Assembly (NCBI GenBank): GCA_028687575.1 | Contig: JAQTZW010000004.1 | Span: 124,001 to 188,000 of the forward strand | Length of the DNA stretch: 64,000 bases | Direction: 5' to 3' | DNA from: Gallionella sp. | Lineage (GTDB): Bacteria; Pseudomonadota; Gammaproteobacteria; Burkholderiales; Gallionellaceae | In this document: piece by piece, positions 56,812 through 64,000 of the stretch | Layout of the letters: the number at the start of each line of letters is the position of its first letter | Numbering within the stretch: position 1 is the stretch's first letter | The notes under the pieces: generated by a model | The model's database searches: none | Told to the model about the DNA's origin: nothing | The model's input: the letters and a program-made list of their open reading frames with translations, nothing else | Translations under genes and position numbers: made by a program

Positions 56812-56841
56812 TTGGTGAATTGGTGTTTTGTCGTTTATAAT
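56812..56841 (+). promoter_or_regulatory. promoter of the SAH riboswitch-ahcY unit
   Basis: TTGGTG (56812-56817) and a perfect TATAAT (56836-56841) with an 18-bp spacer. The start point would lie just before the riboswitch aptamer. Confidence 0.7.
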
Positions 56842-56847
56842 CCGCGA

Positions 56848-56926
56848 CCTCCGAGGGGTGCTGCAGCGGGGCTGGATAATCAGTCCCCCGTCAGGCTCGG
56901 ATCAGTTTACGTTCTAACTGCACCCA
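56848..56926 (+). promoter_or_regulatory. S-adenosylhomocysteine (SAH) riboswitch upstream of ahcY
   Basis: The core matches the SAH-I consensus: CCGAGG (56851-56856), GTGCTGCAGCGGGG, then TCAGGCTCGG closing P1 (56891-56900). GGGTGC (56856-56861) can pair with GCACCC (56920-56925) to form the pseudoknot. Immediately after, CCATTCAT and ATGAATGG can form a hairpin covering the GG of the GGAG ribosome site of ahcY. It shares bases with the pseudoknot strand. SAH binding would then free the ribosome site and raise AhcY. The direction is known for the family; the pairings are read from the sequence. Confidence 0.92.
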
Positions 56927-56954
56927 TTCATTAACTTTATGAATGGAGTTTGGT

Positions 56955-58370
56955 ATGAATACAGCAGCAAAATTCAACGATTACGTTATCGCTGACATCA
57001 ATCTGGCCGCTTGGGGCCGCAAAGAAATCGCTATCGCTGAGCATGAAATGCCGGGTCTGATGGCGATCCGCGAAGAGTTTGCCAAGACTCAACCCCTGAA
57101 GGGCGCGCGCATCACCGGTTCGTTGCACATGACCATCCAGACTGCGGTTCTGATCGAGACTTTGTGCGCGCTGGGCGCCGAAGTGCGCTGGGCTTCGTGC
57201 AACATCTTCTCCACTCAGGATCACGCTGCCGCTGCCATCGCTGCGGGCGGCACACCAGTTTTCGCGGTCAAAGGCGAGACGCTGGCTGAATACTGGGATT
57301 ACACCCATCGCATCTTCGAATGGGCTGACGGCGGCTATTCCAATATGATTCTGGACGACGGTGGCGACGCAACACTGTTGCTGCATCTGGGCGCACGTGC
57401 CGAGAAGGACGCTTCGCTGATCAGCAAACCGACCTCCGAAGAAGAAACCTGTCTGTTCGCCTCCATCAAGGCCAAACTGGCGACCGATCCAACCTGGTAC
57501 TCCACCCGTCTGGCAGAGATCAGGGGCGTGACCGAAGAAACTACCACCGGTGTACATCGTCTGTACCAGATGCATCAGCGCGGCGAACTGAAGTTCCCCG
57601 GCATCAACGTCAATGACTCCGTGACCAAGTCCAAGTTCGACAACCTGTACGGCTGCCGCGAATCGCTGGTGGATGGTATCAAGCGCGCCACTGACGTGAT
57701 GATCGCCGGCAAGATCGCCGTGATTGCCGGTTACGGCGACGTGGGCAAGGGTTCTGCACAAGCCATGCGCGCGCTGTCCGCACAAGTCTGGGTCACTGAA
57801 ATTGATCCAATTTGCGCGCTGCAAGCGGCAATGGAAGGCTACCGCGTGGTAACCATGGAATATGCTGCCGACAAGGCCGACATCTTCGTTACCACCACCG
57901 GCAACTTCCACGTCATTACCCATGATCACATGGCTGCTATGAAGAACAACGCCATCGTCTGCAACATCGGCCACTTCGACAACGAGATTGACGTTGCTTC
58001 GCTGGAGCAATACCAGTGGGAAGAGATCAAGCCGCAAGTTGACCACGTCATTTTCCCGGACGGCAAACGCATCATCCTGCTGGCTCAGGGTCGTCTGGTG
58101 AATCTGGGTTGCGGTACTGGTCATCCGTCTTATGTGATGTCCTCTTCCTTTGCCAATCAGACTATCGCTCAGATTGAACTGTGGGTCGAGCGTGACTCTG
58201 GCAAGTATCCAATCGGCGTATATACACTGCCCAAGCATCTGGACGAGAAGGTCGCCCGCCTGCAGCTGAAGACGCTGAATGCGCAACTGACCGAGCTGAC
58301 CGATCAGCAAGCCGCCTACATCAGCGTACCGAAGGAAGGCCCGTACAAGGCTGACCACTATCGTTATTAA
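56955..58370 (+). CDS. ahcY: adenosylhomocysteinase (SAH hydrolase)
   Basis: A 471-aa enzyme splitting SAH into adenosine and homocysteine. Seen: [20 protein letters not shown] at the start, [17 protein letters not shown], the NAD-binding [20 protein letters not shown] near 258 and the C-terminal KADHYRY. The 40-residue insert found in many bacterial enzymes is present (about 150-190). The ATG at 56955 has GGAG six bases upstream and fits the riboswitch arrangement better than the ATG at 56943. A UUCG terminator follows. Confidence 0.97.
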   Translation: MNTAAKFNDYVIADINLAAWGRKEIAIAEHEMPGLMAIREEFAKTQPLKGARITGSLHMTIQTAVLIETLCALGAEVRWASCNIFSTQDHAAAAIAAGGTPVFAVKGETLAEYWDYTHRIFEWADGGYSNMILDDGGDATLLLHLGARAEKDASLISKPTSEEETCLFASIKAKLATDPTWYSTRLAEIRGVTEETTTGVHRLYQMHQRGELKFPGINVNDSVTKSKFDNLYGCRESLVDGIKRATDVMIAGKIAVIAGYGDVGKGSAQAMRALSAQVWVTEIDPICALQAAMEGYRVVTMEYAADKADIFVTTTGNFHVITHDHMAAMKNNAIVCNIGHFDNEIDVASLEQYQWEEIKPQVDHVIFPDGKRIILLAQGRLVNLGCGTGHPSYVMSSSFANQTIAQIELWVERDSGKYPIGVYTLPKHLDEKVARLQLKTLNAQLTELTDQQAAYISVPKEGPYKADHYRY

Positions 58371-58384
58371 TTGCAGTTTTGAAG

Positions 58385-58433
58385 CGCGGCGATTCGTCGC
58401 CGCGTTTTGCCGGGCGCAGACTTTGTCTGCGCC
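58385..58433 (+). terminator. intrinsic terminator after ahcY with a second hairpin
   Basis: CGCGGCGA-TTCG-TCGCCGCG (58385-58404) followed by TTTT is a strong terminator. A second perfect hairpin GGCGCAGAC-TTT-GTCTGCGCC (58413-58433) follows without a U run. Confidence 0.85.
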
Positions 58434-58451
58434 TTAATACTTTAGAGATCA

Positions 58452-58817
58452 ATGGTGCTACAGCTGCTACTCATCTGGTCGTTGAACGCTCTCGCTCTGG
58501 TGGCGGTGGCGAGCTTCGTGCCGGGCATCCATGTGGAAGGATTTTTTGCGGCCTTTGTCGCCGCCATTGTCCTTGGCTTGGTCAATGCGCTGATTCGCCC
58601 GGTCTTTCTGGTGCTGACGCTGCCCGTCACCATCGTCACGATGGGACTGTTCATCTTCGCCATCAACGGCCTGATGTTCTGGTTCGCTGGTTCCATTCTG
58701 CGCGATTTCGTGGTGGACGGTTTCTGGCACGGCGTGCTGGGCGCGGTGCTGTACAGCATATTCTCATGGGCGCTGAGTTCGGCTGCCTCACAACTCCTTG
58801 CGAGGAATCATGAATAA
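58452..58817 (+). CDS. phage-holin-family/YvlD-like membrane protein
   Basis: A 121-aa protein of four hydrophobic helices of the YvlD (phage_holin_4_2/DUF360) family. Features: NALALVAVASFVPGIHVEGF, GLVNALIRPVFLVLTLPVTI, ITMGLFIFAINGLMFW and a final DGFWHGVLGAVLYSIFSW. The NALIRP-TLP motif is typical. Despite the name it is chromosomal and not from a phage. Function is unknown. It overlaps metF by 8 bp, so it is translationally coupled to it, and it stands between ahcY and metF. Confidence 0.85.
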   Translation: MVLQLLLIWSLNALALVAVASFVPGIHVEGFFAAFVAAIVLGLVNALIRPVFLVLTLPVTIVTMGLFIFAINGLMFWFAGSILRDFVVDGFWHGVLGAVLYSIFSWALSSAASQLLARNHE

Positions 58818-59646
58818 CATCCCTGTTAGTTTCGAGTTTTTCCCCCCACAAACAGCCGAAGGCGCAGAGAAGCTGACGGCTGTCAGGGCGCGTCTGGCCG
58901 CGCTGAAGCCGGAATTCTTCTCGGTTACTTTCGGCGCCGGCGGCTCCACGCAGGATCGCACGCTGGACACCATCCGGCAGATCCATGCCGAAGGTCATCA
59001 GGCCGCACCTCACCTGTCCTGTGTCGGCTCTACCCGCGACAACATCCGCAATCTGCTGCTGACTTACAAGGATATCGGTATCCGCCGCATCGTCGCGTTG
59101 CGTGGCGATCTGCCGTCCGGCATGGCCAGCATCGGCGAGTTTCAGTATGCCAATGAGCTGGTGGAATTCATCCGGGCGGAGACTGGTGACCACTTCCATA
59201 TCGAGGTGGCGGGCTATCCCGAGTTTCACCCGCAGGCCGTTTCCGCTCAGTCCGACCTGCTCAATTTCAAGCGCAAGGTCGAGGCGGGTGCAGATTCGGT
59301 GATCACCCAGTACTTTTACAACGCCGATGCCTATTTCAATTTCGTCGAGGCTGCGGCCAAGCTGGGCATCAATGCACCCATCGTGCCAGGTATCATGCCC
59401 ATCATGCGGTTCTCGCAACTGGCGCGTTTCTCGGATGCCTGCGGCGCCGAGATCCCGCGCTGGATGCGCAAGACTATGGAAGGCTACAACGACGATGTCG
59501 AGGCAGTGCAGGCGTTCGGTCTGGATGTGGTCACTGCGCTTTGCGAGAAGCTCATCGCGGGCGGAGCGCCTGCGCTGCATCTCTATACGTTGAATCAGGC
59601 GAATGCCCCGCTGGAGATTTTGAACCGGCTGGGCTATCGCGCCTAG
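58810..59646 (+). CDS. metF: 5,10-methylenetetrahydrofolate reductase
   Basis: A 278-aa FAD-containing MTHFR making 5-methyl-THF for methionine regeneration. Visible: VSFEFFPPQTAEGAEKL at the start with the catalytic Glu, FFSVTFGAGGSTQDRTLDT, RRIVALRGDLPSG, DSVITQYFYNADAYFNFVE and ApIVPGIMPI-type block (NAPIVPGIMPIMRFSQL). The ATG at 58810 has a GAGGA ribosome site. A GC hairpin without U run lies downstream at 59654-59673. With metK and ahcY it covers the methyl cycle. Confidence 0.95.
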   Translation: MNNIPVSFEFFPPQTAEGAEKLTAVRARLAALKPEFFSVTFGAGGSTQDRTLDTIRQIHAEGHQAAPHLSCVGSTRDNIRNLLLTYKDIGIRRIVALRGDLPSGMASIGEFQYANELVEFIRAETGDHFHIEVAGYPEFHPQAVSAQSDLLNFKRKVEAGADSVITQYFYNADAYFNFVEAAAKLGINAPIVPGIMPIMRFSQLARFSDACGAEIPRWMRKTMEGYNDDVEAVQAFGLDVVTALCEKLIAGGAPALHLYTLNQANAPLEILNRLGYRA

Positions 59647-59653
59647 TCTTAAG

Positions 59654-59673
59654 CGCCGCCCGTCGGGGCGGCG
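59654..59673. other. perfect 8-bp GC hairpin between metF and trhP
   Basis: CGCCGCCC, three-base loop, GGGCGGCG. No U run. It may be an mRNA structure at the end of metF. Confidence 0.5.
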
Positions 59674-59691
59674 GTCATCAGGAAGTCAGCC

Positions 59692-61032
59692 ATGAAAGCA
59701 CCCGAACTGTTATTGCCCGCCGGCACGCTGGACAAGATGCGCGCCGCTTACGCCTTCGGCGCGGATGCCGTGTATGCCGGCCAGCCGCGTTACTCGTTGC
59801 GCGCGCGCAACAACGAATTCCAGTTGGATGAGTTGCGCACCGGCATAGAGGAGGCGCATGCGCTGGGTAAAAAGCTGTTCGTTGCCAGCAACCTGATGCC
59901 GCACAACGCCAAGATCAAGACCTACATGGCCGATATGGAGCCGGTGATCGCGATGCGGCCTGACGCGCTCATCATGGCCGATCCCGGGTTGATTGCGATG
60001 GTGCGCGAACGTTGGCCCGAACAGGAGATACACTTGTCTGTACAGGCCAACACCGTCAACTACGCGGCGGTGAAATTCTGGAAGTCGCTCGGCTTGTCGC
60101 GCGTGATACTGTCACGCGAACTGTCGCTGGACGAGATCGAAGAGATCCGTCAGCAATGTCCCGACATCGAACTGGAAGTATTCATCCATGGCGCGCTGTG
60201 CATTGCCTATTCGGGTCGCTGCCTGTTGTCCGGCTATTTCAACCACCGCGATGCGAATCAGGGCACTTGCACCAATTCCTGCCGCTGGGATTACAAGGTA
60301 GAGAATGCCGAGGAAAATGGTACCGGCGATATCGAGAAGCTGGATTTCGATTTCGACAAGGCACTGAGCCAATCCGCGCTGTCCGACTGCGGTGAGCAAA
60401 AGCGCCATCCGATGGCCGAGCGCGTCTACGTGATCTCGCGCCATGACCATCCGGGCGAGCTGATGCCGGTGATGGAGGACGAGCACGGCACCTACATCAT
60501 GAACTCGAAAGACTTGAGAGCTGTCGAGCACGTCGAGCGACTGGCGAAGATAGGCGTGGATTCGCTGAAGGTCGAAGGCCGCACCAAATCCATCTACTAC
60601 GTCGCGCGTACCGCACAGGTGTACCGTCAGGCGATAGACGATGCGGTCGCCGGTCGGCCGTTCAACTACGGCCTGCTGGGCGCGCTGGATGCGCTGGCCA
60701 ATCGCGGCTACACCGACGGCTTCTACGAGCGCCACCACACCCACGAGCAGCAGAACTACATGCGTGGCCATTCCGAGAGCACCCGCCAGCAATATGTCGG
60801 CGACATCGTCGCGTGTGCGGGCGGCTACGCCGAGGTGGACGTGAAGAACAAGTTTTCGGTTGGCGACCGCCTGGAAATCATTCATCCGTCCGGCAATCAG
60901 ATCATCCAGTTGGGCGAGATGCGCAGCATGACGGGCGAGGCGGTCAGCGTGGCATCGGGCAGCGGTCATCGCGTGCAGATTCCTTTGCAGGGCGACTGGC
61001 GGCGCGGCATGCTGGCAAGGTTTCTGAGCTGA
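59692..61032 (+). CDS. trhP: tRNA 5-hydroxyuridine synthesis protein TrhP (U32 peptidase family, YegQ)
   Basis: A 446-aa U32 protein needed for prephenate-dependent 5-hydroxyuridine formation at tRNA wobble positions. N-terminal PELLLPAGTLDKMRAAYAFG, the U32 signature EVFIHGALCIAYSGRCLLSG near 165-185 and NQGTCTNSCRWDYK supply a four-Cys cluster that may bind an iron-sulfur cluster. KVEGRTKSIYYVARTAQVYR and the C-terminal beta-barrel are also conserved. Length and motifs fit TrhP/YegQ rather than the collagenase-like shorter members. Confidence 0.9.
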   Translation: MKAPELLLPAGTLDKMRAAYAFGADAVYAGQPRYSLRARNNEFQLDELRTGIEEAHALGKKLFVASNLMPHNAKIKTYMADMEPVIAMRPDALIMADPGLIAMVRERWPEQEIHLSVQANTVNYAAVKFWKSLGLSRVILSRELSLDEIEEIRQQCPDIELEVFIHGALCIAYSGRCLLSGYFNHRDANQGTCTNSCRWDYKVENAEENGTGDIEKLDFDFDKALSQSALSDCGEQKRHPMAERVYVISRHDHPGELMPVMEDEHGTYIMNSKDLRAVEHVERLAKIGVDSLKVEGRTKSIYYVARTAQVYRQAIDDAVAGRPFNYGLLGALDALANRGYTDGFYERHHTHEQQNYMRGHSESTRQQYVGDIVACAGGYAEVDVKNKFSVGDRLEIIHPSGNQIIQLGEMRSMTGEAVSVASGSGHRVQIPLQGDWRRGMLARFLS

Positions 61033-61084
61033 TTGTGCTTCATCGTCAGTCATTCTGATTTCAACGTCCGCTATCCGATGGCTT

Positions 61085-61801
61085 ATGTCCAATAAAACCT
61101 GGCTCAGCTGGAGCAGCGGAAAGGATAGCGCCTGGGCGCTGCATGTGCTGCGCCAGTCCGGCGATTATCCGGTGGCCGGGTTGTTCACCACCGTCAACAG
61201 TGCGTTCAACCGCGTTGCGATGCATGCGGTGCGTGTCGAATTGCTGCGCGCGCAGGCGCGCGCGGTCGGCCTGCCGCTCTATCTGATCGAAATCCCCTAT
61301 CCTTGCAGCAACGAACAATACGCCGCCGCAATGACGGAATTCGTCGCGCATGCCCATGAAGAAGGCGTGCGTTACTTTGCCTTTGGCGATCTTTACCTCG
61401 AAGATGTGCGGCGTTACCGGGAGGAACGCTTGCAGGGTACAGGCATGGCGGCGATCTTCCCACTGTGGGGGCGGCCGACGCGCGAATTGCTGTCCGAGAT
61501 GCTGGCTGGCGGTTTGCGAGCCTGTCTCACCTGCGTGGATCCGCGCTCACTCCCGGCCAGTTTTGCCGGGCAGGAATTGACGCAGGCATTGCTGGATAGT
61601 TTGCCGGAGGGCATTGACCCGTGCGGCGAGAACGGCGAGTTCCACAGTTTCGTGTTTGACGGCCCGATGTTCGACTATCCGCTCGATGTCGAGATGGGTG
61701 AAGTGGTGGAGCGCGACGGTTTCGTGTTCGCGGATTGCCGCTTGCGCGGGTCGGCTGTAACAGCGGAGCCGCGCCAGACGGTAGAATCCGGCTCGAAGTG
61801 A
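61085..61801 (+). CDS. Dph6-like ATP pyrophosphatase (diphthine-ammonia ligase family)
   Basis: A 238-aa adenine nucleotide alpha hydrolase. The PP-loop is WLSWSSGKDSAWALHVL (SGKDS at 11-15). Also seen are VAGLFTTVNSAFNRVAMHAV, YFAFGDLYLEDVRRYREERL and the C-terminal GENGEFHSFVFDGPMF, which is the Dph6 signature. Bacteria lack diphthamide, so the true substrate is unknown; an amidation or ligase reaction is inferred from the fold. It is followed 13 bp later by the KTSC gene, suggesting an operon. Confidence 0.85.
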   Translation: MSNKTWLSWSSGKDSAWALHVLRQSGDYPVAGLFTTVNSAFNRVAMHAVRVELLRAQARAVGLPLYLIEIPYPCSNEQYAAAMTEFVAHAHEEGVRYFAFGDLYLEDVRRYREERLQGTGMAAIFPLWGRPTRELLSEMLAGGLRACLTCVDPRSLPASFAGQELTQALLDSLPEGIDPCGENGEFHSFVFDGPMFDYPLDVEMGEVVERDGFVFADCRLRGSAVTAEPRQTVESGSK

Positions 61802-61814
61802 AACGGAGGCTGGC

Positions 61815-62078
61815 ATGGAAATGAAGAAGATCAACTCGGGCAAGCTGCGCGCCATCGGCTACGACGCCTGCGCCCGGCTGTTGCAAGTGCAACTAGATGA
61901 CGGCAGTACGCTGCAATACGGCGGTGTTGGTGAGGAAGCCTGGCGGCGGCTGGCCGGTTCCGCTGCGGCCTGGAGTTTCTACCGCGACAACATTGAGGAA
62001 GAGTTCGCGGCGAAGCGCGCGTCGGGCAAGCCCGCTGGCGGAGCGAATCCGCTCGATGCCCTGTTCGGCAAGTCTTGA
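61815..62078 (+). CDS. KTSC domain protein
   Basis: An 87-aa protein with one KTSC domain: INSGKLRAIGYDACARLLQV and TLQYGGVGEEAWRRLAGS, then AWSFYRDNIEEEFAAK. The usual Ser near the start and the Y-x3-V-x4-W pattern are kept, while the final Lys-Thr-Ser-Cys-like region is modified. The domain is linked to lysyl-tRNA synthetases in some bacteria; the function of the stand-alone form is unknown. The ribosome site CGGAGG precedes ATG. The next start is two bases after its stop. Confidence 0.75.
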   Translation: MEMKKINSGKLRAIGYDACARLLQVQLDDGSTLQYGGVGEEAWRRLAGSAAAWSFYRDNIEEEFAAKRASGKPAGGANPLDALFGKS

Positions 62079-62079
62079 T

Positions 62080-63330
62080 ATGCCCCTGAAAAATCATACG
62101 GTTGCCGTGATCGGCGGCGGCCCTGCCGGCTTGATGGCCGCCGAGGTGTTGAGCCGGGGCGGTGTGCGGGTCGAACTGTTCGATGCCATGCCCAGCGTGG
62201 GGCGCAAATTCCTGATGGCCGGAAAAGGCGGCATGAACATCACGCATTCCGAGCAGATGGCAGACTTTGTCGGCAGATATGGCGCACGCAGCGGTGAATT
62301 CGCGGCGCTATTGGCAGGTTTTGGGCCGCAGGCGCTGCGCGAATGGGCGCATGGGCTCGGTATTGCCACCTTTGTCGGCAGTTCCGGACGCGTCTTCCCC
62401 GTGGAGATGAAGGCGGCCCCGCTGCTGCGCGCCTGGCTGCATCGCTTGCGCGAGGCGGGAGTGAAGTTTCACATGAGGCATCGCTGGACAGGGTGGGGCG
62501 AGCCGAAAGGCGGGCGGCAGGCTGTGCGATTTGTCGCGCCATCGGGCGAGGTTTGCGTGCAGGCCGATGCCGTGGTGCTGGCGCTGGGCGGCGGCAGTTG
62601 GGCCAAACTCGGTTCCGACGGTGCCTGGCTGCCGCTGCTGGCCGAACGGGGTGTAGAGGTCGCGCCCTTGCGTCCGGCGAATTGCGGTTTCGATGTCGGA
62701 TGGAGCGCGCATTTTTCCGATCGCTTCGCAGGCCAGCCGCTGAAAACGGTGAAGCTCAGCTTCGCCGACGCTACCGGCAGGGAGCATGTCCGTCAGGGCG
62801 ACTTGATGGTGACGGCGAGCGGGCTGGAGGGCGGGCCTGTCTATGCGCTGTCCGCACCGTTGCGCGACGATATAGCGGCGAGCGGCAGCGCAGTCATCCA
62901 GCTCGACTTGTTTCCCGGCAAGCCATTGTCACGATTGGTTGCGGAGATCGCCCATCCGCGCGGTTCGCGCTCAATGGCCAGCCACCTGCAAAGTCGTGCC
63001 GGCATCAAGGGCGTGGCAGCCGGGCTGTTGCGTGAATTCGTATCGCGAGAAGACTTCGAGCAGCCGGAGCGTCTGGCAGCCGCGATCAAATCGCTGCCGG
63101 TGCGGCTGGTCGCGCCGCGCCCGCTGGACGAGGCGATCAGCAGCGCGGGCGGCGTACTGTTCGAAGAACTGGATGAAGGTTTGATGCTGAGCGAGTTGCC
63201 TGGCGTGTTCTGCGCGGGCGAGATGCTGGACTGGGAAGCGCCCACCGGCGGCTATCTGCTGACCGGCTGTTTCGCAACCGGCCAACGCGCCGGGCAGGGC
63301 GTGCTGGATTGGCTGATGAAAGACGTTTGA
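62080..63330 (+). CDS. NAD(P)/FAD-dependent oxidoreductase (HI0933/YhiN-like, TIGR03862 type)
   Basis: A 416-aa flavoprotein. The FAD-binding Rossmann motif VAVIGGGPAGLMAAEVL is at residues 8-24, then VGRKFLMAGKGGMNITHSE, VVLALGGGSWAKLGSDG, LMVTASGLEGGPVYALS and the C-terminal PGVFCAGEMLDWEAPTGGYL with LTGCFATGQRAG. These are hallmarks of the HI0933 family, whose substrate is not known. The frame is open further upstream but the ATG at 62080 begins two codons before the domain. It lies immediately after the KTSC gene. Confidence 0.88.
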   Translation: MPLKNHTVAVIGGGPAGLMAAEVLSRGGVRVELFDAMPSVGRKFLMAGKGGMNITHSEQMADFVGRYGARSGEFAALLAGFGPQALREWAHGLGIATFVGSSGRVFPVEMKAAPLLRAWLHRLREAGVKFHMRHRWTGWGEPKGGRQAVRFVAPSGEVCVQADAVVLALGGGSWAKLGSDGAWLPLLAERGVEVAPLRPANCGFDVGWSAHFSDRFAGQPLKTVKLSFADATGREHVRQGDLMVTASGLEGGPVYALSAPLRDDIAASGSAVIQLDLFPGKPLSRLVAEIAHPRGSRSMASHLQSRAGIKGVAAGLLREFVSREDFEQPERLAAAIKSLPVRLVAPRPLDEAISSAGGVLFEELDEGLMLSELPGVFCAGEMLDWEAPTGGYLLTGCFATGQRAGQGVLDWLMKDV

Positions 63331-63347
63331 CTGAATTTGATGGGGAA

Positions 63348-64000
63348 ATGATGACAATTGAGCTTGAAAAACTGCACCCCGAGGTCGTTTGGCGGCATTT
63401 CGCCTCGCTGTGCGCGATTCCGCGTGCCTCGTACCACGAGGCCGCGCTGGTGGAGTACCTGATGGATTGGGCGGCAAACCACGGCATCGCATCCCGCGTG
63501 GATGCGGCGGGCAACCTGATTTTGAGCAAACCAGCCAGCCCAGGCAGCGAAGAGCGTCCCGGGGTGATCCTGCAAGGCCATCTGGACATGGTGTGCCAGG
63601 CGAACTCGGGGACCGTTCACGATTTTCTGCAAGACCCGATCAAGGCGGTGGTGCGCGACGGCTGGGTGGTGGCTGACCAGACTACGCTGGGTGCGGACAA
63701 TGGCATCGGTGTGGCGCTGGCACTGGCGGCGCTGGAAGCGCCGGAATTGACGCATCCCGCGCTGGAGTTGCTGCTGACCGTCAACGAGGAGTCTGGCATG
63801 GACGGCGCGCGCGGGCTGGCTGCAGGTGAATTGAAGGGCAAATCACTGATCAATCTGGATACCGAGGAATGGGGACATTTCTATCTGGGTTGTGCGGGAG
63901 GCGTGGACGTGGAAGTGCGGCATGTCGGCGAGTTGCAGTCCGTGCCATTGGACTACTCGCTGGTGCAGTTTGCGGTGGGCGGCTTGCGTGGCGGGCATTC
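63348..64000 (+). CDS. pepD: aminoacyl-histidine dipeptidase (M20), N-terminal part, runs off the window
   Basis: The first 217 codons of a PepD-type M20 metallopeptidase that cleaves dipeptides with C-terminal His. The start is LHPEVVWRHFASLCAIPRAS. Metal ligands appear in VILQGHLDMVCQANSGT (His near 79), TLGADNGIGVALALAALE (Asp near 117) and LTVNEESGMDGARGL (Glu-Glu near 147). A Cys follows the HLDMV motif where PepD proteins often have Pro/Cys. Two consecutive ATGs (63348, 63351) are possible starts. The 3' part lies beyond base 64000. Confidence 0.92.
   Translation, partial: MMTIELEKLHPEVVWRHFASLCAIPRASYHEAALVEYLMDWAANHGIASRVDAAGNLILSKPASPGSEERPGVILQGHLDMVCQANSGTVHDFLQDPIKAVVRDGWVVADQTTLGADNGIGVALALAALEAPELTHPALELLLTVNEESGMDGARGLAAGELKGKSLINLDTEEWGHFYLGCAGGVDVEVRHVGELQSVPLDYSLVQFAVGGLRGGH

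Noticed and set aside
58452..58817. Holin-like gene as evidence of a prophage
   Set aside because: The YvlD family is chromosomal, and no phage genes surround it.

Overview
The window is about 60% G+C and reads as a betaproteobacterial chromosome. The indicators are GatCAB beside mreBCD-mrdA-rodA-rlpA, the dapF-DUF484-xerC block, ahcY-(YvlD-like)-metF behind an S-adenosylhomocysteine riboswitch, a tandem glycine riboswitch on gcvTHP, and two LpxL-type acyltransferases next to metK. A member of the Nitrosomonadales such as a Gallionella/Sideroxydans relative is my guess from gene order. The sequence itself does not prove it. Nearly all genes are core housekeeping genes, with a few small accessory insertions.

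Layout. 1-2.8 kb: the 3' end of waaA, then a fructosamine-kinase-like gene, a glycine-zipper lipoprotein and a PfkB-type kinase. 2.8-12 kb: membrane transport, with a voltage-gated-like cation channel, a CPA1 antiporter, two MscS channels, slyX, a P-type Ca2+-ATPase and an overlapping Ca2+/cation exchanger. A 949-bp insertion carrying a PIN-domain gene lies between the first mscS and slyX, flanked by an 81-bp direct repeat of the slyX 3' end. 12-17.5 kb: the glycine cleavage operon gcvT-gcvH-gcvP followed by tpx, under a tandem glycine riboswitch whose second aptamer carries a palindromic repeat. 17.5-21.3 kb: DUF805 gene and gatC-gatA-gatB. 21.4-28 kb: the cell-shape operon mreB-mreC-mreD-mrdA-rodA-rlpA. 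28-33.6 kb: an orphan secreted protein, rlmI, xerC, DUF484, dapF, tag and a CoA-binding protein. 33.8-34.2 kb: tRNA-Arg(CCG) followed by four 11-bp tandem repeats.

34-40.7 kb is the accessory zone. It holds an APC permease, a REP-associated tyrosine transposase (RAYT) among GTAGG...CCTAC palindromes, and then an A+T-richer three-gene operon: N6-adenine DNA methyltransferase, DUF262 protein, RelA/SpoT-fold protein. This operon looks like a defence module and I do not recognise it as a named system. It is bounded on the right by a diverged second copy of the ettA 3' end, a DUF2442/DUF4160 pair, and then the resident ettA. The ettA tail copy differs from the resident one almost only at synonymous positions. 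That suggests it came from another genome together with the inserted DNA.

40.7-50.9 kb: ettA, prfC, tRNA-Phe, groES-groEL (with a heat-shock-type promoter embedded in a perfect palindrome), a nitronate-monooxygenase-like flavoprotein, bioA and dacB. 51-64 kb: ubiD, two lipid A acyltransferases, metK, an HD-GYP protein, the SAH riboswitch with ahcY, a YvlD-like membrane protein, metF, trhP, a Dph6-like ATPase, a KTSC protein, a flavoprotein and the 5' part of pepD. metK, ahcY and metF together form most of the activated-methyl cycle. The PfkB-type kinase near the left end could recycle the adenosine that AhcY releases, although its substrate is not proven.

No rRNA, complete insertion sequence, prophage or CRISPR array is present. 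Intergenic and even intragenic palindromic repeats of several families are unusually frequent.
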